Positions 44,230-53,014 of a DNA stretch of 64,000 nucleotides are shown piece by piece. The stretch is from Blautia hydrogenotrophica DSM 10507 (lineage in GTDB: Bacteria; Bacillota; Clostridia; Lachnospirales; Lachnospiraceae). The notes below the pieces were generated by a model. That model worked only from the letters and a program-made list of their open reading frames with translations. It was not told the DNA's origin and ran no database searches. Positions within the stretch are counted from its first letter, which is position 1. Each line of letters begins with the position of its first letter. The position numbers and the translations under genes are program-made. The stretch lies in the NCBI RefSeq assembly GCF_034356035.1, contig NZ_CP136423.1, forward strand, positions 558,001 to 622,000, given 5' to 3'.

Positions 44230-44811
44230 ATGGGAAAAAAAGGAGACGAAACCAAAAGGTTTATTTTAGAAAAGGCATTGTCTTTATTTGCAGAAAAGGG
44301 ATTTAAAAATGTTACAATGAAAGACATTTGCATGGAAACCGGATTAAGCAGAGGCGGGCTTTACAGACACTACGAAAGTACACATCAAATTTTTTCTGAA
44401 ATTGTAGATACTCTTATGAGCAGACAAGACAATGAACTTTCTGAAAAAATGAAAAATAAAGTTCCGGCACCTATAATTCTTGATGAAATTCTAGAACGGT
44501 ACAAAAAAGAAATGTTGGATAGTTCCGGCTCTTTAAGTATAGCAATATTAGAATTTTATAGTGAAAATCAATCGGATAACAATGATAATATGCTTTTTAA
44601 ACAATATCTCTATTCCAAAGAGATGTGGAAAAATTTCATATCTTACGGAGTGGAACGAGGAGAATTTAAAAAGGTTGACAGTGAAGAAATGATTGACTTA
44701 ATTATTTTTTCTTATCAAGGGGTGCGGATGTTTGCAACGATACTGCCAATTGATGAACATATACCGGAACGGTTAATCAGCCATGTGAAAAAAGCACTTT
44801 TAGGAGGGTGA
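44230..44811 (+). CDS. TetR family transcriptional regulator
   Basis: The 193-residue protein has a TetR helix-turn-helix (ALSLFAEKGFKNVTMKDICMETGLSRGGLYRHYESTHQIF) and a helical C-terminal domain. ATG 44230 is preferred: an in-frame ATG at 44206 lies inside the operator palindrome, too close to the predicted transcription start. It is co-transcribed with a nucleoside phosphorylase gene and probably represses that operon. Confidence 0.9.
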   Translation: MGKKGDETKRFILEKALSLFAEKGFKNVTMKDICMETGLSRGGLYRHYESTHQIFSEIVDTLMSRQDNELSEKMKNKVPAPIILDEILERYKKEMLDSSGSLSIAILEFYSENQSDNNDNMLFKQYLYSKEMWKNFISYGVERGEFKKVDSEEMIDLIIFSYQGVRMFATILPIDEHIPERLISHVKKALLGG

Positions 44812-44813
44812 TT

Positions 44814-45578
44814 ATGGTGACTGTTTTTAGAAAGTTCTCACATGAAGAAGCGGCATTTATCAACCCAGAAGATACGACAAGACAAGATCCGAATTTTCCG
44901 GAGCTATGCGTATCTACATTTTCTGAGAATATTATAAACAAGTTTGCCTCTATAAAAAATGTAAAAGTGATAGGGTGGCTCTATTCTGCAAATGGGAATA
45001 TCCCTATTTATGAAATATTGTATAAGAATACCCGGATTGCTTTTTTCTTATCCAGGGTCGGTGCGCCTGCGTGTGCTGCGGGGATAGAAGAAGTCATTGC
45101 GTTAGGGACAAAGAAGTTAGTTTTATTTGGGAGTTGTGGAGTATTAAATGAAGAAGCAGCTAATGGAAAAATCATAGTCCCAACAGCAGCCATCCGCGAT
45201 GAAGGAACAAGCTACCATTATATAGAAGCCGCTGATGAAATTTTAGCTGACAGAAAATCGGTGGATACATTGATTAAGTGTTTAAAAAAATGTGGTTATC
45301 CTTATGTAAAAGGAAAAACATGGACGACTGACGCTATTTATAGGGAGACAAAATCCCTAATCAGTGAGCGAAAAGCTGCGGGCTGTGTTGCGGTTGAAAT
45401 GGAGTGTGCTGCTGCTTTAGCCGTAACTCAATTCCGTAAACTGCCCTTTGCACAGTTTTTATTTGGGGCCGATAATTTGGATACTTCTCAATGGGAACCG
45501 CGAGATTTAGTTGAATACGGATTATCAAGCGCAGAAAAATATTTCGCACTGGCATTTGAATGTGTGCTTGAATTATAA
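44814..45578 (+). CDS. Nucleoside phosphorylase (uridine phosphorylase family)
   Basis: The 254-residue protein has the family's phosphate loop region (FFLSRVGAPACAAGIEEVIALGTKKLVLFGSCG) and the nucleoside/ribose motif AVEMECAA. It should split a nucleoside with phosphate to a base and pentose-1-phosphate. ATG 44814 follows AGGAGGG with ideal spacing; a GTG at 44808 overlaps the TetR stop. The base specificity is not clear. Confidence 0.85.
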   Translation: MVTVFRKFSHEEAAFINPEDTTRQDPNFPELCVSTFSENIINKFASIKNVKVIGWLYSANGNIPIYEILYKNTRIAFFLSRVGAPACAAGIEEVIALGTKKLVLFGSCGVLNEEAANGKIIVPTAAIRDEGTSYHYIEAADEILADRKSVDTLIKCLKKCGYPYVKGKTWTTDAIYRETKSLISERKAAGCVAVEMECAAALAVTQFRKLPFAQFLFGADNLDTSQWEPRDLVEYGLSSAEKYFALAFECVLEL

Positions 45579-45824
45579 ATGTAGAGAGGCTGCTGAAATG
45601 GGCGGCGAATGGATATGGTGTCTTATATGCAGAAATAAGAAGCGTTTGAAGATCCGGCTGATACAATACTTAGGAATTTTCCTTTATACTGTCCAAAATG
45701 CAGGCAGGAGACACAAATCAATGTTTGTAAATTGAATATATCAGTTATCAAAGAGCCAGACGCTAAGACGCAGAGCCGATAATGCAACATTAAAATGTAG
45801 CTATGATTCGTTCTTTTTTATGAT
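45579..45824. other. Intergenic sequence with degenerate terminator-like repeat
   Basis: A segment around 45750-45787 (AAGAGCCAGACGC then GCAGAGCCGATAATGCA) is repeated at 46877-46905, where it is the left arm of a terminator. No gene is supported here. Confidence 0.4.
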
Positions 45825-45992
45825 ATAGGAAAGACCTGAAAACTCTTTCTTATAACAAACGCTTTGCGAAGGATGCGCACGCAGCAATGAGGAATATCAC
45901 CGCAAAGCGGTGTTGCGGCGGCGCGCAAAGTGAGATTGCGTCCTCAAAGATTGAGGGGAAGGGGAGCTGAAGTGGGCCCGTCCGCTTTGTTC
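45825..45992 (+). repeat. Family 2 structured repeat, copy B
   Basis: This 168-bp repeat matches copy A: ATAGGAAAGA with TCTTTCTTAT, CACCGC-AAA-GCGGTG, the GCGGCGGCGCGCAAAGTG block, CCTCAA-AGA-TTGAGG, and AAGTGGGC paired with GTCCGCTT by two G-T wobbles. It lies 36 bp before the MBL gene. Confidence 0.65.
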
Positions 45993-46028
45993 TAGGTACA
46001 AGATAAGTATTTGGAGGTGTTTACCGAT

Positions 46029-46853
46029 ATGAGATTAAAGATAGTTGGAAGCGGAGGAATGTTTCAGATCCCCAACCCTTTTTGTAAATGTCCAATTTGT
46101 GAGGAAGCACGCACAAAAAGAGGAAAGTATGAGCGGTTGGGGCCAAGCATTTATATTGAAGATATACAAATGCTCATTGACACACCGGAAGATATTGGTG
46201 TTGCGTGCGATAGACAAGGTATTTCCGAGATAAAATATCTTTCTATATCACATAAAGACCCAGACCATACAAGGGGGATGCGTATTGTAGAGCCTTTAGG
46301 CTATGACTGCATAGCCGATAGAGGGACTTCTATACAGTTTATAGCGTTGCCTGAGGTTGTAGATGATATTAACGCATGGAACGGAGACGGATTATATTAT
46401 TACCAGAATATTCTTCATTGTATTTCCATCACTAAAACGGATTATATCAAAATTGGAAATATCGAAATTCACTTAGTCAATAATAAAACTCACCGTGGAA
46501 ATATGACCTTTTACGTCATATCAGATAGAAATAAAAAGGCTATATATGCTTGCTGTGATGTAAAGCCATTTGTGCATAATGAATTATACTTTGACGCAGA
46601 TGTTTTAATTGTTGGCCTTGTTTCTGATGATGGAATATTGAAAGGTGGAAATCTTCTTAAAAATGCTCCATTCAAAGATGATATGTTTACTGTAGATGAA
46701 ATAATGGAAATCAAACATAAATATAGAATAAAACAAATTATTGTTACGCACATTGATGAATATTGGGGCAAATCATATGCCGACTATCAAAAAGTGGAAG
46801 AAACCTTAGAAAATGTTTCTTTTGCCTATGACGGCATGGAGATTGTTTTATAA
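46029..46853 (+). CDS. PhnP-like metallo-beta-lactamase fold hydrolase
   Basis: The 274-residue protein starts with the PhnP-type region (GSGGMFQIPNPFCKCPICEEA, with a zinc-like cysteine cluster) and continues with LIDTPEDI. The metal motif reads SHKDPDH (H-x-D-x-D-H rather than H-x-H-x-D-H), followed by a late VTHIDEYWG. It may cleave cyclic phosphodiesters, but the changed ligand makes this uncertain. ATG 46029 follows GGAGG at 46013. Confidence 0.8.
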   Translation: MRLKIVGSGGMFQIPNPFCKCPICEEARTKRGKYERLGPSIYIEDIQMLIDTPEDIGVACDRQGISEIKYLSISHKDPDHTRGMRIVEPLGYDCIADRGTSIQFIALPEVVDDINAWNGDGLYYYQNILHCISITKTDYIKIGNIEIHLVNNKTHRGNMTFYVISDRNKKAIYACCDVKPFVHNELYFDADVLIVGLVSDDGILKGGNLLKNAPFKDDMFTVDEIMEIKHKYRIKQIIVTHIDEYWGKSYADYQKVEETLENVSFAYDGMEIVL

Positions 46854-46891
46854 CAGTGTGAGAAAAGTTTATTATAAAAGAACCAGATGCA

Positions 46892-46942
46892 GAGCCGATA
46901 ATGCATAAGAGAAGATTCTTGTGGTTATTGGCTCATTTTTTT
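46892..46942 (+). terminator. Rho-independent terminator after the MBL gene
   Basis: GAGCCGATAA and TTATTGGCTC form a 10-bp stem with one G-T pair, followed by A and seven Ts. Confidence 0.85.
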
Positions 46943-47047
46943 ACATGTTAGGTTGAGAAAGCTGCGCCTATTTTAAAAAAGTTGTTGAAAATCATTTTAA
47001 TTGCCCTTACGATTGAGTCAGTAATTCTGAATATGGAGGGAGCGCAT

Positions 47048-47488
47048 TTGAAAATTGAAGAATTTAAGGACGTTACGATCGCATATATGCGGAGAACAGG
47101 CGACTATGGATTTAAGAATAAAATTCTTATGGAGAATTTCAAGGAACATTTAAGAAAGGAAAATCTTTTAAATTCTAACAGTATTATTTTGGGAATAGCC
47201 TTAGACAATCCTGCGGATACCGATCGAGATAAATTGCGGTATGATGTTGGTCTTATAGTCAGTGGGGAACCCAATACAGCATTAGATATTCGGAAAATTC
47301 CTGACGGTATGTATGCTGTATTTGAACTTCCACATACAGAACAAGACGTTGCTGCTTTTTGGAGTAATATAGAACAATTAGTTGGGGATTTAACGGTAGA
47401 CAAAGCAAAACCAATGATTGAGCGGTATTCTGCCGACAAAGTTGCAAAGCATTTGTGCGAATTTTGCATACCCTTGAAAACAGATTAA
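47048..47488 (+). CDS. GyrI-like small-molecule-binding domain protein
   Basis: The 146-residue protein is a stand-alone GyrI/SbmC-type domain: KIEEFKDVTIAYMRRTGDYG, an ILGIALDNP segment, YDVGLIVSG and a C-terminal effector-binding strand, VFELPHTEQDV. Such proteins bind drugs or protect gyrase. A TTG at 47048 preceded by GGAGGG at seven bases is the likely start; an in-frame ATG at 47033 lacks a binding site. Confidence 0.75.
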   Translation: MKIEEFKDVTIAYMRRTGDYGFKNKILMENFKEHLRKENLLNSNSIILGIALDNPADTDRDKLRYDVGLIVSGEPNTALDIRKIPDGMYAVFELPHTEQDVAAFWSNIEQLVGDLTVDKAKPMIERYSADKVAKHLCEFCIPLKTD

Positions 47489-47945
47489 ACAATTCAAGTT
47501 GCTGTTTTCTTTATATGAGAAGTCATTGGGCTAATACACGGCGACGAAAAGAAGGAGAAACCGGTATGTGATTGAAATACAAAAACCATTTGCAGAACAA
47601 GAGAAATTCCTATGATTGGCTGTTGAAGCTGTCAGAAAGTGAAGACCTTGCAAAGAGTTAAGGAGGAGGCGGATTCTTTATCACCACATCCGCAGTTTGT
47701 TATATTAGACTGCCCATTGTATTGAGAAGTACAAAACACAGGGTAAGCGGATGAATCTTGTTATGAACAATACAGGTGTATAACAGCGAGTTGTAAAACT
47801 GTAAATAACACATAGTTTTACAGCCAATTTTTCTGATTTTGGACGAAAACTTGTGTTAAATTATGTCGAGATATGACAGTTATAAAGAATATGAAATGTT
47901 GTAAAAGCGCTGAATAATCAAGAGAAAACCTACAATCAAAGGAGT

Positions 47946-48041
47946 TTAAATATATTATTTGTCTGCCACGGCGGTATCTTGAAAAATCCCGGAAAATCAA
48001 TGGTTTTGCGAAGAGGAAAAGCCACTACTATACCATTTTGA
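47946..48041 (+). pseudogene. Relic of a low-molecular-weight phosphatase P-loop (left copy)
   Basis: The plus frame reads NILFVCHGGILKNPG then runs out at 48041. N-I-L-F-V-C-H-G is the start of the LMW protein-tyrosine phosphatase/arsenate reductase catalytic loop. AAAGGAG precedes it, but no start codon remains. A similar relic is at 58118. Confidence 0.35.
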
Positions 48042-48237
48042 AAGAGTCTTGATGGAACTGGAATTTAAACTTAAGTAATCGAAAATAATCAGAAAATCAA
48101 TTGTAAAAAAATAAGATTGTTTTTCTGTGCATTTTTTGTGTATAAGACAATTAGGTCTTGTCTTGAAACGGTTTGTTTGTAGTTCAATCTCATCCCTATT
48201 ACGCTGGAGAAAGGCTCAGGAGATAATAATAGTTGTA

Positions 48238-48267
48238 AAGCGGAATGTTTTAAGAGGTATTCCGCTT
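48238..48267 (+). terminator. Terminator-like hairpin before the Fic genes
   Basis: AAGCGGAAT and ATTCCGCTT form a 9-bp stem with a 12-base loop, followed by an A/T-rich stretch with four Ts. Confidence 0.6.
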
Positions 48268-48394
48268 AAATTTTGTCCCAAAACGGCAAAAAATAAAATG
48301 ATAAAACGATTTTGTGTATCAAAATTGCCGATGATATGGTATACTTAGTGTAGAAATTAAAACAGATTATTTGGTGAGAATGTGAGGTAGGGTA

Positions 48395-48997
48395 ATGATT
48401 GAAAACAAACTGGGAATTACAGATTCAGCGGAATTAGCAAGAATAGAAGAAAAAATCAGCAAGCAGAAAGCGGTTGAAATGTTTGAAAATGGATATTTGG
48501 AAAGTTTAGAAGCCGGAACATTTGAAAGTCTTGCCAAGATTCATAAATACCTTTTTGATAAAATATATGATTTTGCCGGTGAGCTTCGAAAGGTGAATAT
48601 TTCAAAAGGAAATTTCCGTTTTGCTCCATTGATGTATCTGGATGCAGCTTTGCAGAGCATTGATAAAATGCCTCAGTCCACATTTGATGAAATTGTCGAA
48701 AAATATGTAGAAATGAATGTGGCTCATCCATTCAGGGAAGGGAACGGCAGAAGTACAAGAATCTGGCTGGATCTGATGCTGAAAAAAGAAATCGGATATG
48801 TCGTTGACTGGAGTAAAGTGGATAAGGAAGATTATTTGCTTGCCATGGAGCGCAGCCCGATTAAAGATATAGAAATTAAGTTCCTTTTGAAAAATGCTCT
48901 TACAGACAATGTAAGTGATAGAGAAATCTATATGAAGGGCATTGACCACAGCTATTACTATGAAGGCTACTATGTATATAAAACCAAGGAACTGTAA
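48395..48997 (+). CDS. Fic family AMP-transferase-like protein, class III
   Basis: The 200-residue protein is close to a minimal Fic domain. The catalytic motif reads HPFREGNGRSTR, with the nucleophile-assisting His and the phosphate-binding GNGR. Near the C-terminus, HSYYYEGY fits the (S/T)-x3-E-(G/N) inhibitory motif of class III Fic proteins, which blocks the ATP site in cis. It would transfer AMP to a target protein when relieved. It is the first gene before the type I restriction genes and likely part of that island. Confidence 0.88.
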   Translation: MIENKLGITDSAELARIEEKISKQKAVEMFENGYLESLEAGTFESLAKIHKYLFDKIYDFAGELRKVNISKGNFRFAPLMYLDAALQSIDKMPQSTFDEIVEKYVEMNVAHPFREGNGRSTRIWLDLMLKKEIGYVVDWSKVDKEDYLLAMERSPIKDIEIKFLLKNALTDNVSDREIYMKGIDHSYYYEGYYVYKTKEL

Positions 48998-49040
48998 ACG
49001 AGTTGGAGGATATAAGATTGAGATAGGCGGAGGATATTAG

Positions 49041-49937
49041 ATGCGATACCTTTCTGTTGCAGAGACAGCAAAAAAATGGGATATATCGGAGAGAAGTGTT
49101 CGTAATTACTGTGCGCATGGACGTGTTCCGGGGGCGTTTCTTACCGGAAAGACCTGGAATGTACCGGAAGATGCAACCAAGCCTTTACGAGCAAATCAGA
49201 AGAAGAATAAGCCAAAAACGTTGCTTTCCATTCTTCGGGAAGAGAAGAAAAGTAAATATTCCGGGGGGATTTATCATAAGACACAGATTGATTTAACCTA
49301 CAATTCCAATCATATGGAAGGCGGCCGGTTGACTCACGATCAGACAAGATATATTTTTGAGACAAATACCATCGGTGTAGAAAATGAAACATTGAATGTG
49401 GATGATGTGATTGAAACAGCCAACCATTTTTGCTGTATTGATATGATTATTGATAATGCAAAATCCACACTGTCTGAGAAGTTCATCAAAGAGTTGCATT
49501 TGATTTTGAAATCCGGAACCAGTGATTCACGCTTGGAATGGTTTGCAGTTGGGGATTATAGGAAAAGGCCAAATGAAGTTGGCGGTGTGCCGACAGCAAT
49601 GCCGGAAGATGTTGCAGACGAGATGAAAAAACTGCTGATAGAATACAATGGGAAAGATACAAAGACTTTCGAGGATATTCTGGACTTCCATGTTAAATTT
49701 GAAAAGATACACCCGTTCCAGGACGGCAACGGTCGTGTGGGCAGACTAATTATGTTTGAAGAATGCCTAAAATATAATATTGTCCCGTTTATTATTGATG
49801 ATAATTTGAAATTGTTCTATTATCGTGGGTTAAAAGAGTGGAGTAACGAAAAAGGATATCTGACCGATACTTGTCTGACAGCACAGGATAAATATAAGGC
49901 ATATCTTGATTATTTCAGGATTGAGTATGATAAGTAG
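49041..49937 (+). CDS. Fic family protein with N-terminal helix-turn-helix, class II
   Basis: The 298-residue protein starts with a MerR/excisionase-like helix-turn-helix (YLSVAETAKKWDISERSVRNYCAHGRVPGA), then an inhibitory helix NSNHMEGG (S-x3-E-G, class II, before the core) and the catalytic motif HPFQDGNGRVGR. The DNA-binding part suggests self-regulation or a gene target. It lies 41 bp before hsdM. The protein substrate is unknown. Confidence 0.88.
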   Translation: MRYLSVAETAKKWDISERSVRNYCAHGRVPGAFLTGKTWNVPEDATKPLRANQKKNKPKTLLSILREEKKSKYSGGIYHKTQIDLTYNSNHMEGGRLTHDQTRYIFETNTIGVENETLNVDDVIETANHFCCIDMIIDNAKSTLSEKFIKELHLILKSGTSDSRLEWFAVGDYRKRPNEVGGVPTAMPEDVADEMKKLLIEYNGKDTKTFEDILDFHVKFEKIHPFQDGNGRVGRLIMFEECLKYNIVPFIIDDNLKLFYYRGLKEWSNEKGYLTDTCLTAQDKYKAYLDYFRIEYDK

Positions 49938-49978
49938 AATTACTAAAGAGTATGGTTGGAAATAAAGGAGACTAACTG

Positions 49979-51799
49979 ATGATAAACATTCGCAAATTAG
50001 AAGCAGAATTATGGGAATCGGCAGACTTGCTGCGTGCAGGCTCAAAGCTGACCTCTAATCAGTACTGTATGCCGGTGCTTGGTTTGATTTTTCTGCGTTA
50101 TGCGTATAGCAGATATAAAATGGTGGAAACGGAGATTTTGAAAAATCGTCCTTCTCGTGGCGGGCGTGTAATGCCTCTGGAAGCAAGTGACTTTGCAGCG
50201 AAAAGTGCACTCTATCTTCCGAAAGAGGCACAGTATGATTATTTGCTGAATCTTCCGGATGATATTGCATCTGCAGCTATTTTGAACAAAGATGGTCACA
50301 CAATGAACAGTCTGGGTGAAGTTGTTAATAATGCGATGCAGTTGATTGAAGAACAAAGTGAGCAGCTCACCGGTGTCCTTCCGAAAAGTTATACAGATTT
50401 TTCTGATGAAATACTGTCAGAGCTTCTTCGTATATTCAATAACAGCGCATTGGACGAAGTGGGCGGCGATATTATCGGCCGTATCTATGAATATTTCCTG
50501 AATAAGTTTGCAAAGAATATTGCTTCTGATGACGGTGTGTTCTTTACTCCAAAGTCATTGGTAAAAATGATCGTAAATATTATCGAGCCAAAGAGCGGTA
50601 TTTTGCTGGATCCTGCTTGTGGTTCAGGTGGTATGTTTATTCAGTCCGGCGATTTTGTAAATCATTCCGGTATGAATGCCAATAATACTATGACGTTCTA
50701 TGGACAGGAAAAGGTGGAGTACAACGCTCAGCTTTGTTTGATGAATATGGCTGTACACGGCCTCACCGGTGTAATCAAATCCGGCGATGAGGCAAACAGT
50801 TTTTATTATGATGCACATAATCTGAACGGTTGCTGTGATTATGTAATGGCAAATCCGCCGTTTAATGTCGATAAAGTAAAAGCGGAGTCGGCTGAAAGTG
50901 CAGGCCGTCTCCCATTCGGCACGCCAGCGGTTAATAAAAACAAAGAAATCAGCAATGGTAACTATCTGTGGATTTCCTATTTCTACTCATATCTTAATGA
51001 AAACGGTCGTGCAGGCTTTGTTATGGCGTCCTCAGCTACGGACAGCCAGGGCAAAGACAAGGATATCCGTGAAAAACTGGTAAAAACGGGCCATGTGGAC
51101 GTAATGGTAAGCGTGGGAAATAACTTCTTTTACACAAAATCCCTGCCTTGCTCTCTATGGTTCTTTGACAAAGGAAAATCAGAAGAAACAAAGGACAAAG
51201 TGCTGTTTATTGATGCAAGAAACTATTATACAGTGGTAGACCGTACATTGAACGAATGGTCTGAATGGCAGCTGAAAAATCTGAATGCTATTGTATGGCT
51301 GTATCGTGGCGAGATTGAAAAATATCATCAGCTTATTGCCGAATATAAAAATGTACTTGGAAAGGCTATATCTTTTGAAGAATCGCTTCACCTTTTGAAA
51401 GAAGAACTGAAAGATTTACAGAAGCGGGCAAAAATCGAAATGAAAGCCGCTGGAAGAAATGATAAAAAACGAGTGCAGGTATATTATGACGAACTGATAG
51501 CAGCTAAAAATGAAGAAATCATTGTTGCAAAAGAGGCAATATGGCTCTATGAAAAATTCGGAGAAGGTGTGTATACAGATATACTTGGTCTGTGCAAAGC
51601 TGCAACTATTGCTGATATTGAAGAAAAAGGCTGGTCTCTGACACCGGGGGCGTATGTAGGTGTAGCACCTTTGGAAGATGACGGCGTAAATTTTGAAGAA
51701 CGAATGGCAGAAATACATCGTGAACTTTTGTCGTTGCAGGCAGAATCCAATGATTTAATGGATATCATCTCTAAGAATATGAAGGAGATGGGGGTATGA
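49979..51799 (+). CDS. hsdM: Type I restriction-modification system, N6-adenine methyltransferase subunit
   Basis: The 606-residue protein has an N-terminal helical domain (RKLEAELWESADLLRAGSKLTSNQY), the SAM site DPACGSGGMF, and the catalytic ANPPFNVDK motif for adenine N6 methylation. A long coiled C-terminal part (EEELKDLQKRAKIEMKAAG) reaches the specificity subunit. AAAGGAG precedes the ATG. Its end overlaps hsdS by four bases. Two HsdM and one HsdS form the modification enzyme. Confidence 0.95.
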   Translation: MINIRKLEAELWESADLLRAGSKLTSNQYCMPVLGLIFLRYAYSRYKMVETEILKNRPSRGGRVMPLEASDFAAKSALYLPKEAQYDYLLNLPDDIASAAILNKDGHTMNSLGEVVNNAMQLIEEQSEQLTGVLPKSYTDFSDEILSELLRIFNNSALDEVGGDIIGRIYEYFLNKFAKNIASDDGVFFTPKSLVKMIVNIIEPKSGILLDPACGSGGMFIQSGDFVNHSGMNANNTMTFYGQEKVEYNAQLCLMNMAVHGLTGVIKSGDEANSFYYDAHNLNGCCDYVMANPPFNVDKVKAESAESAGRLPFGTPAVNKNKEISNGNYLWISYFYSYLNENGRAGFVMASSATDSQGKDKDIREKLVKTGHVDVMVSVGNNFFYTKSLPCSLWFFDKGKSEETKDKVLFIDARNYYTVVDRTLNEWSEWQLKNLNAIVWLYRGEIEKYHQLIAEYKNVLGKAISFEESLHLLKEELKDLQKRAKIEMKAAGRNDKKRVQVYYDELIAAKNEEIIVAKEAIWLYEKFGEGVYTDILGLCKAATIADIEEKGWSLTPGAYVGVAPLEDDGVNFEERMAEIHRELLSLQAESNDLMDIISKNMKEMGV

Positions 51800-53013
51800 G
51801 TTGGGAAAAGGTGAAATTAGGGGATGTGTCTGAATCATGTTTGGGGAAAATGTTGGATAAAAGAAAGAATAAAGGATTCTATAAACCATATCTTGCTAAT
51901 GTTAATGTGCGTTGGGGAGCTTTTGATTTGGAGAATCTGCAAGAAATGAGATTTGAAGATGATGAAGACGAAAGATATGGGATTAAATATGGTGATTTGA
52001 TTATATGTGAAGGTGGAGAGCCTGGAAGATGTGCAATTTGGAAAGAAGAACTTCCAAATATGAAAATTCAAAAAGCTCTGCATCGAGTAAGAGTGAAAGA
52101 AGAAATGGATTGTAGATATGTCTATTATTGGTTCCTTTTAGCTGGTAAGCAAGGTGCACTCAAGCAATATTATACAGGTGCAACGATAATGCATATGCCA
52201 GAGCAAAAACTTAAAGAAGTTATAATAGATAAACCACCATTGGATGTTCAAAGAAAAATTGGCAATTACCTTGAATCTTTTGATAATTTGATTGAAAACA
52301 ACCAAAAACAAATTAAGCTTCTCGAAGAAGCGGCACAGCGTTTGTATAAAGAATGGTTTGTGGATTTGCGTTTCCCTGGGTATGAAGACACTCCTATTGT
52401 AGACGGCGTGCCAGAGGGATGGGCAATGATGCCATTATCAAGTGTCTTTGAATATGTGCGTGGTAAATCATACACTTCAAAAGAGTTGGTTGAAGAAGGT
52501 GGAGTTGTAATGATTAACTTGAAAAACATTAGGGCGTTTGGCGGTTATAATCGAAATGCAGAAAAACGATACGAAGGTAAATTCAAAGAGAACCAAGAAC
52601 TGTTTGCTGGAGATATTGTTATGGGTGTTACTGACATGACCAAAGAAAGAAGATTGGTGGGGCATGTAGCAATTGTGCCAGATTTAGATGAAACAATGAC
52701 TTTTTCAATGGATTTAGTTAAATTAGTACCATTATGTGTTAAGAAAAGTTTTTTGTATTCAACTATGTTTTATGGTGGCTATAGCAAAAGAATCTCGCCT
52801 TTGGCTAATGGTGTAAATGTATTGCATTTAAAACCGGAAACTATGATGAATATGGAAATGTTAGTTCCAACTGAAGAAATAATGGAACAGTATGATATTT
52901 TATTTGATATCTATCAAAAAAAAATTGAAACATTACAAAAGCAATGTGATATTGCGACGGAAGCTCGTGAGCGCTTATTACCAAAACTTATGAGCGGAGA
53001 AATTGAGGTGTAA
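51796..53013 (+). CDS. hsdS: Type I restriction-modification system, specificity subunit
   Basis: The 405-residue protein has two target-recognition domains (about 1-150 and 205-365). Each is followed by a conserved helical spacer: PPLDVQRKIGNYLESFDNLIENNQ then LLEEAAQRLYKEWF, and later EQYDILFDIYQKKIETLQ. The length of the spacers sets the gap of a bipartite target. LPKLMSGEIEV is the usual end. The target sequence cannot be read from here. Confidence 0.94.
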   Translation: MSWEKVKLGDVSESCLGKMLDKRKNKGFYKPYLANVNVRWGAFDLENLQEMRFEDDEDERYGIKYGDLIICEGGEPGRCAIWKEELPNMKIQKALHRVRVKEEMDCRYVYYWFLLAGKQGALKQYYTGATIMHMPEQKLKEVIIDKPPLDVQRKIGNYLESFDNLIENNQKQIKLLEEAAQRLYKEWFVDLRFPGYEDTPIVDGVPEGWAMMPLSSVFEYVRGKSYTSKELVEEGGVVMINLKNIRAFGGYNRNAEKRYEGKFKENQELFAGDIVMGVTDMTKERRLVGHVAIVPDLDETMTFSMDLVKLVPLCVKKSFLYSTMFYGGYSKRISPLANGVNVLHLKPETMMNMEMLVPTEEIMEQYDILFDIYQKKIETLQKQCDIATEARERLLPKLMSGEIEV

Positions 53014-53014
53014 T

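Larger units (their letters stand above)
47489..48394. other. 906-bp gene-poor region with decayed coding pieces
   Basis: Short disrupted frames occur around 47640-47720 (for example RVKEEADSLSPHPQFVILDCPL), but none is intact or recognised. A phosphatase P-loop relic lies at 47946-48041, a terminator-like hairpin at 48238-48267 and an extended -10 promoter (TGGTATACT, 48337-48345) before the first Fic gene. The region looks like the edge of an inserted island. Confidence 0.5.

Noticed and set aside
46982..47047. N-terminal signal/anchor extension of the GyrI-like protein
   Set aside because: The hydrophobic stretch has no binding site and the family starts at the K-I-E-E-F strand; GGAGGG fits the TTG at 47048.
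48127..48348. 73-codon plus-strand frame before the Fic genes
   Set aside because: It spans a terminator-like hairpin and a promoter, has no binding site and no family resemblance.
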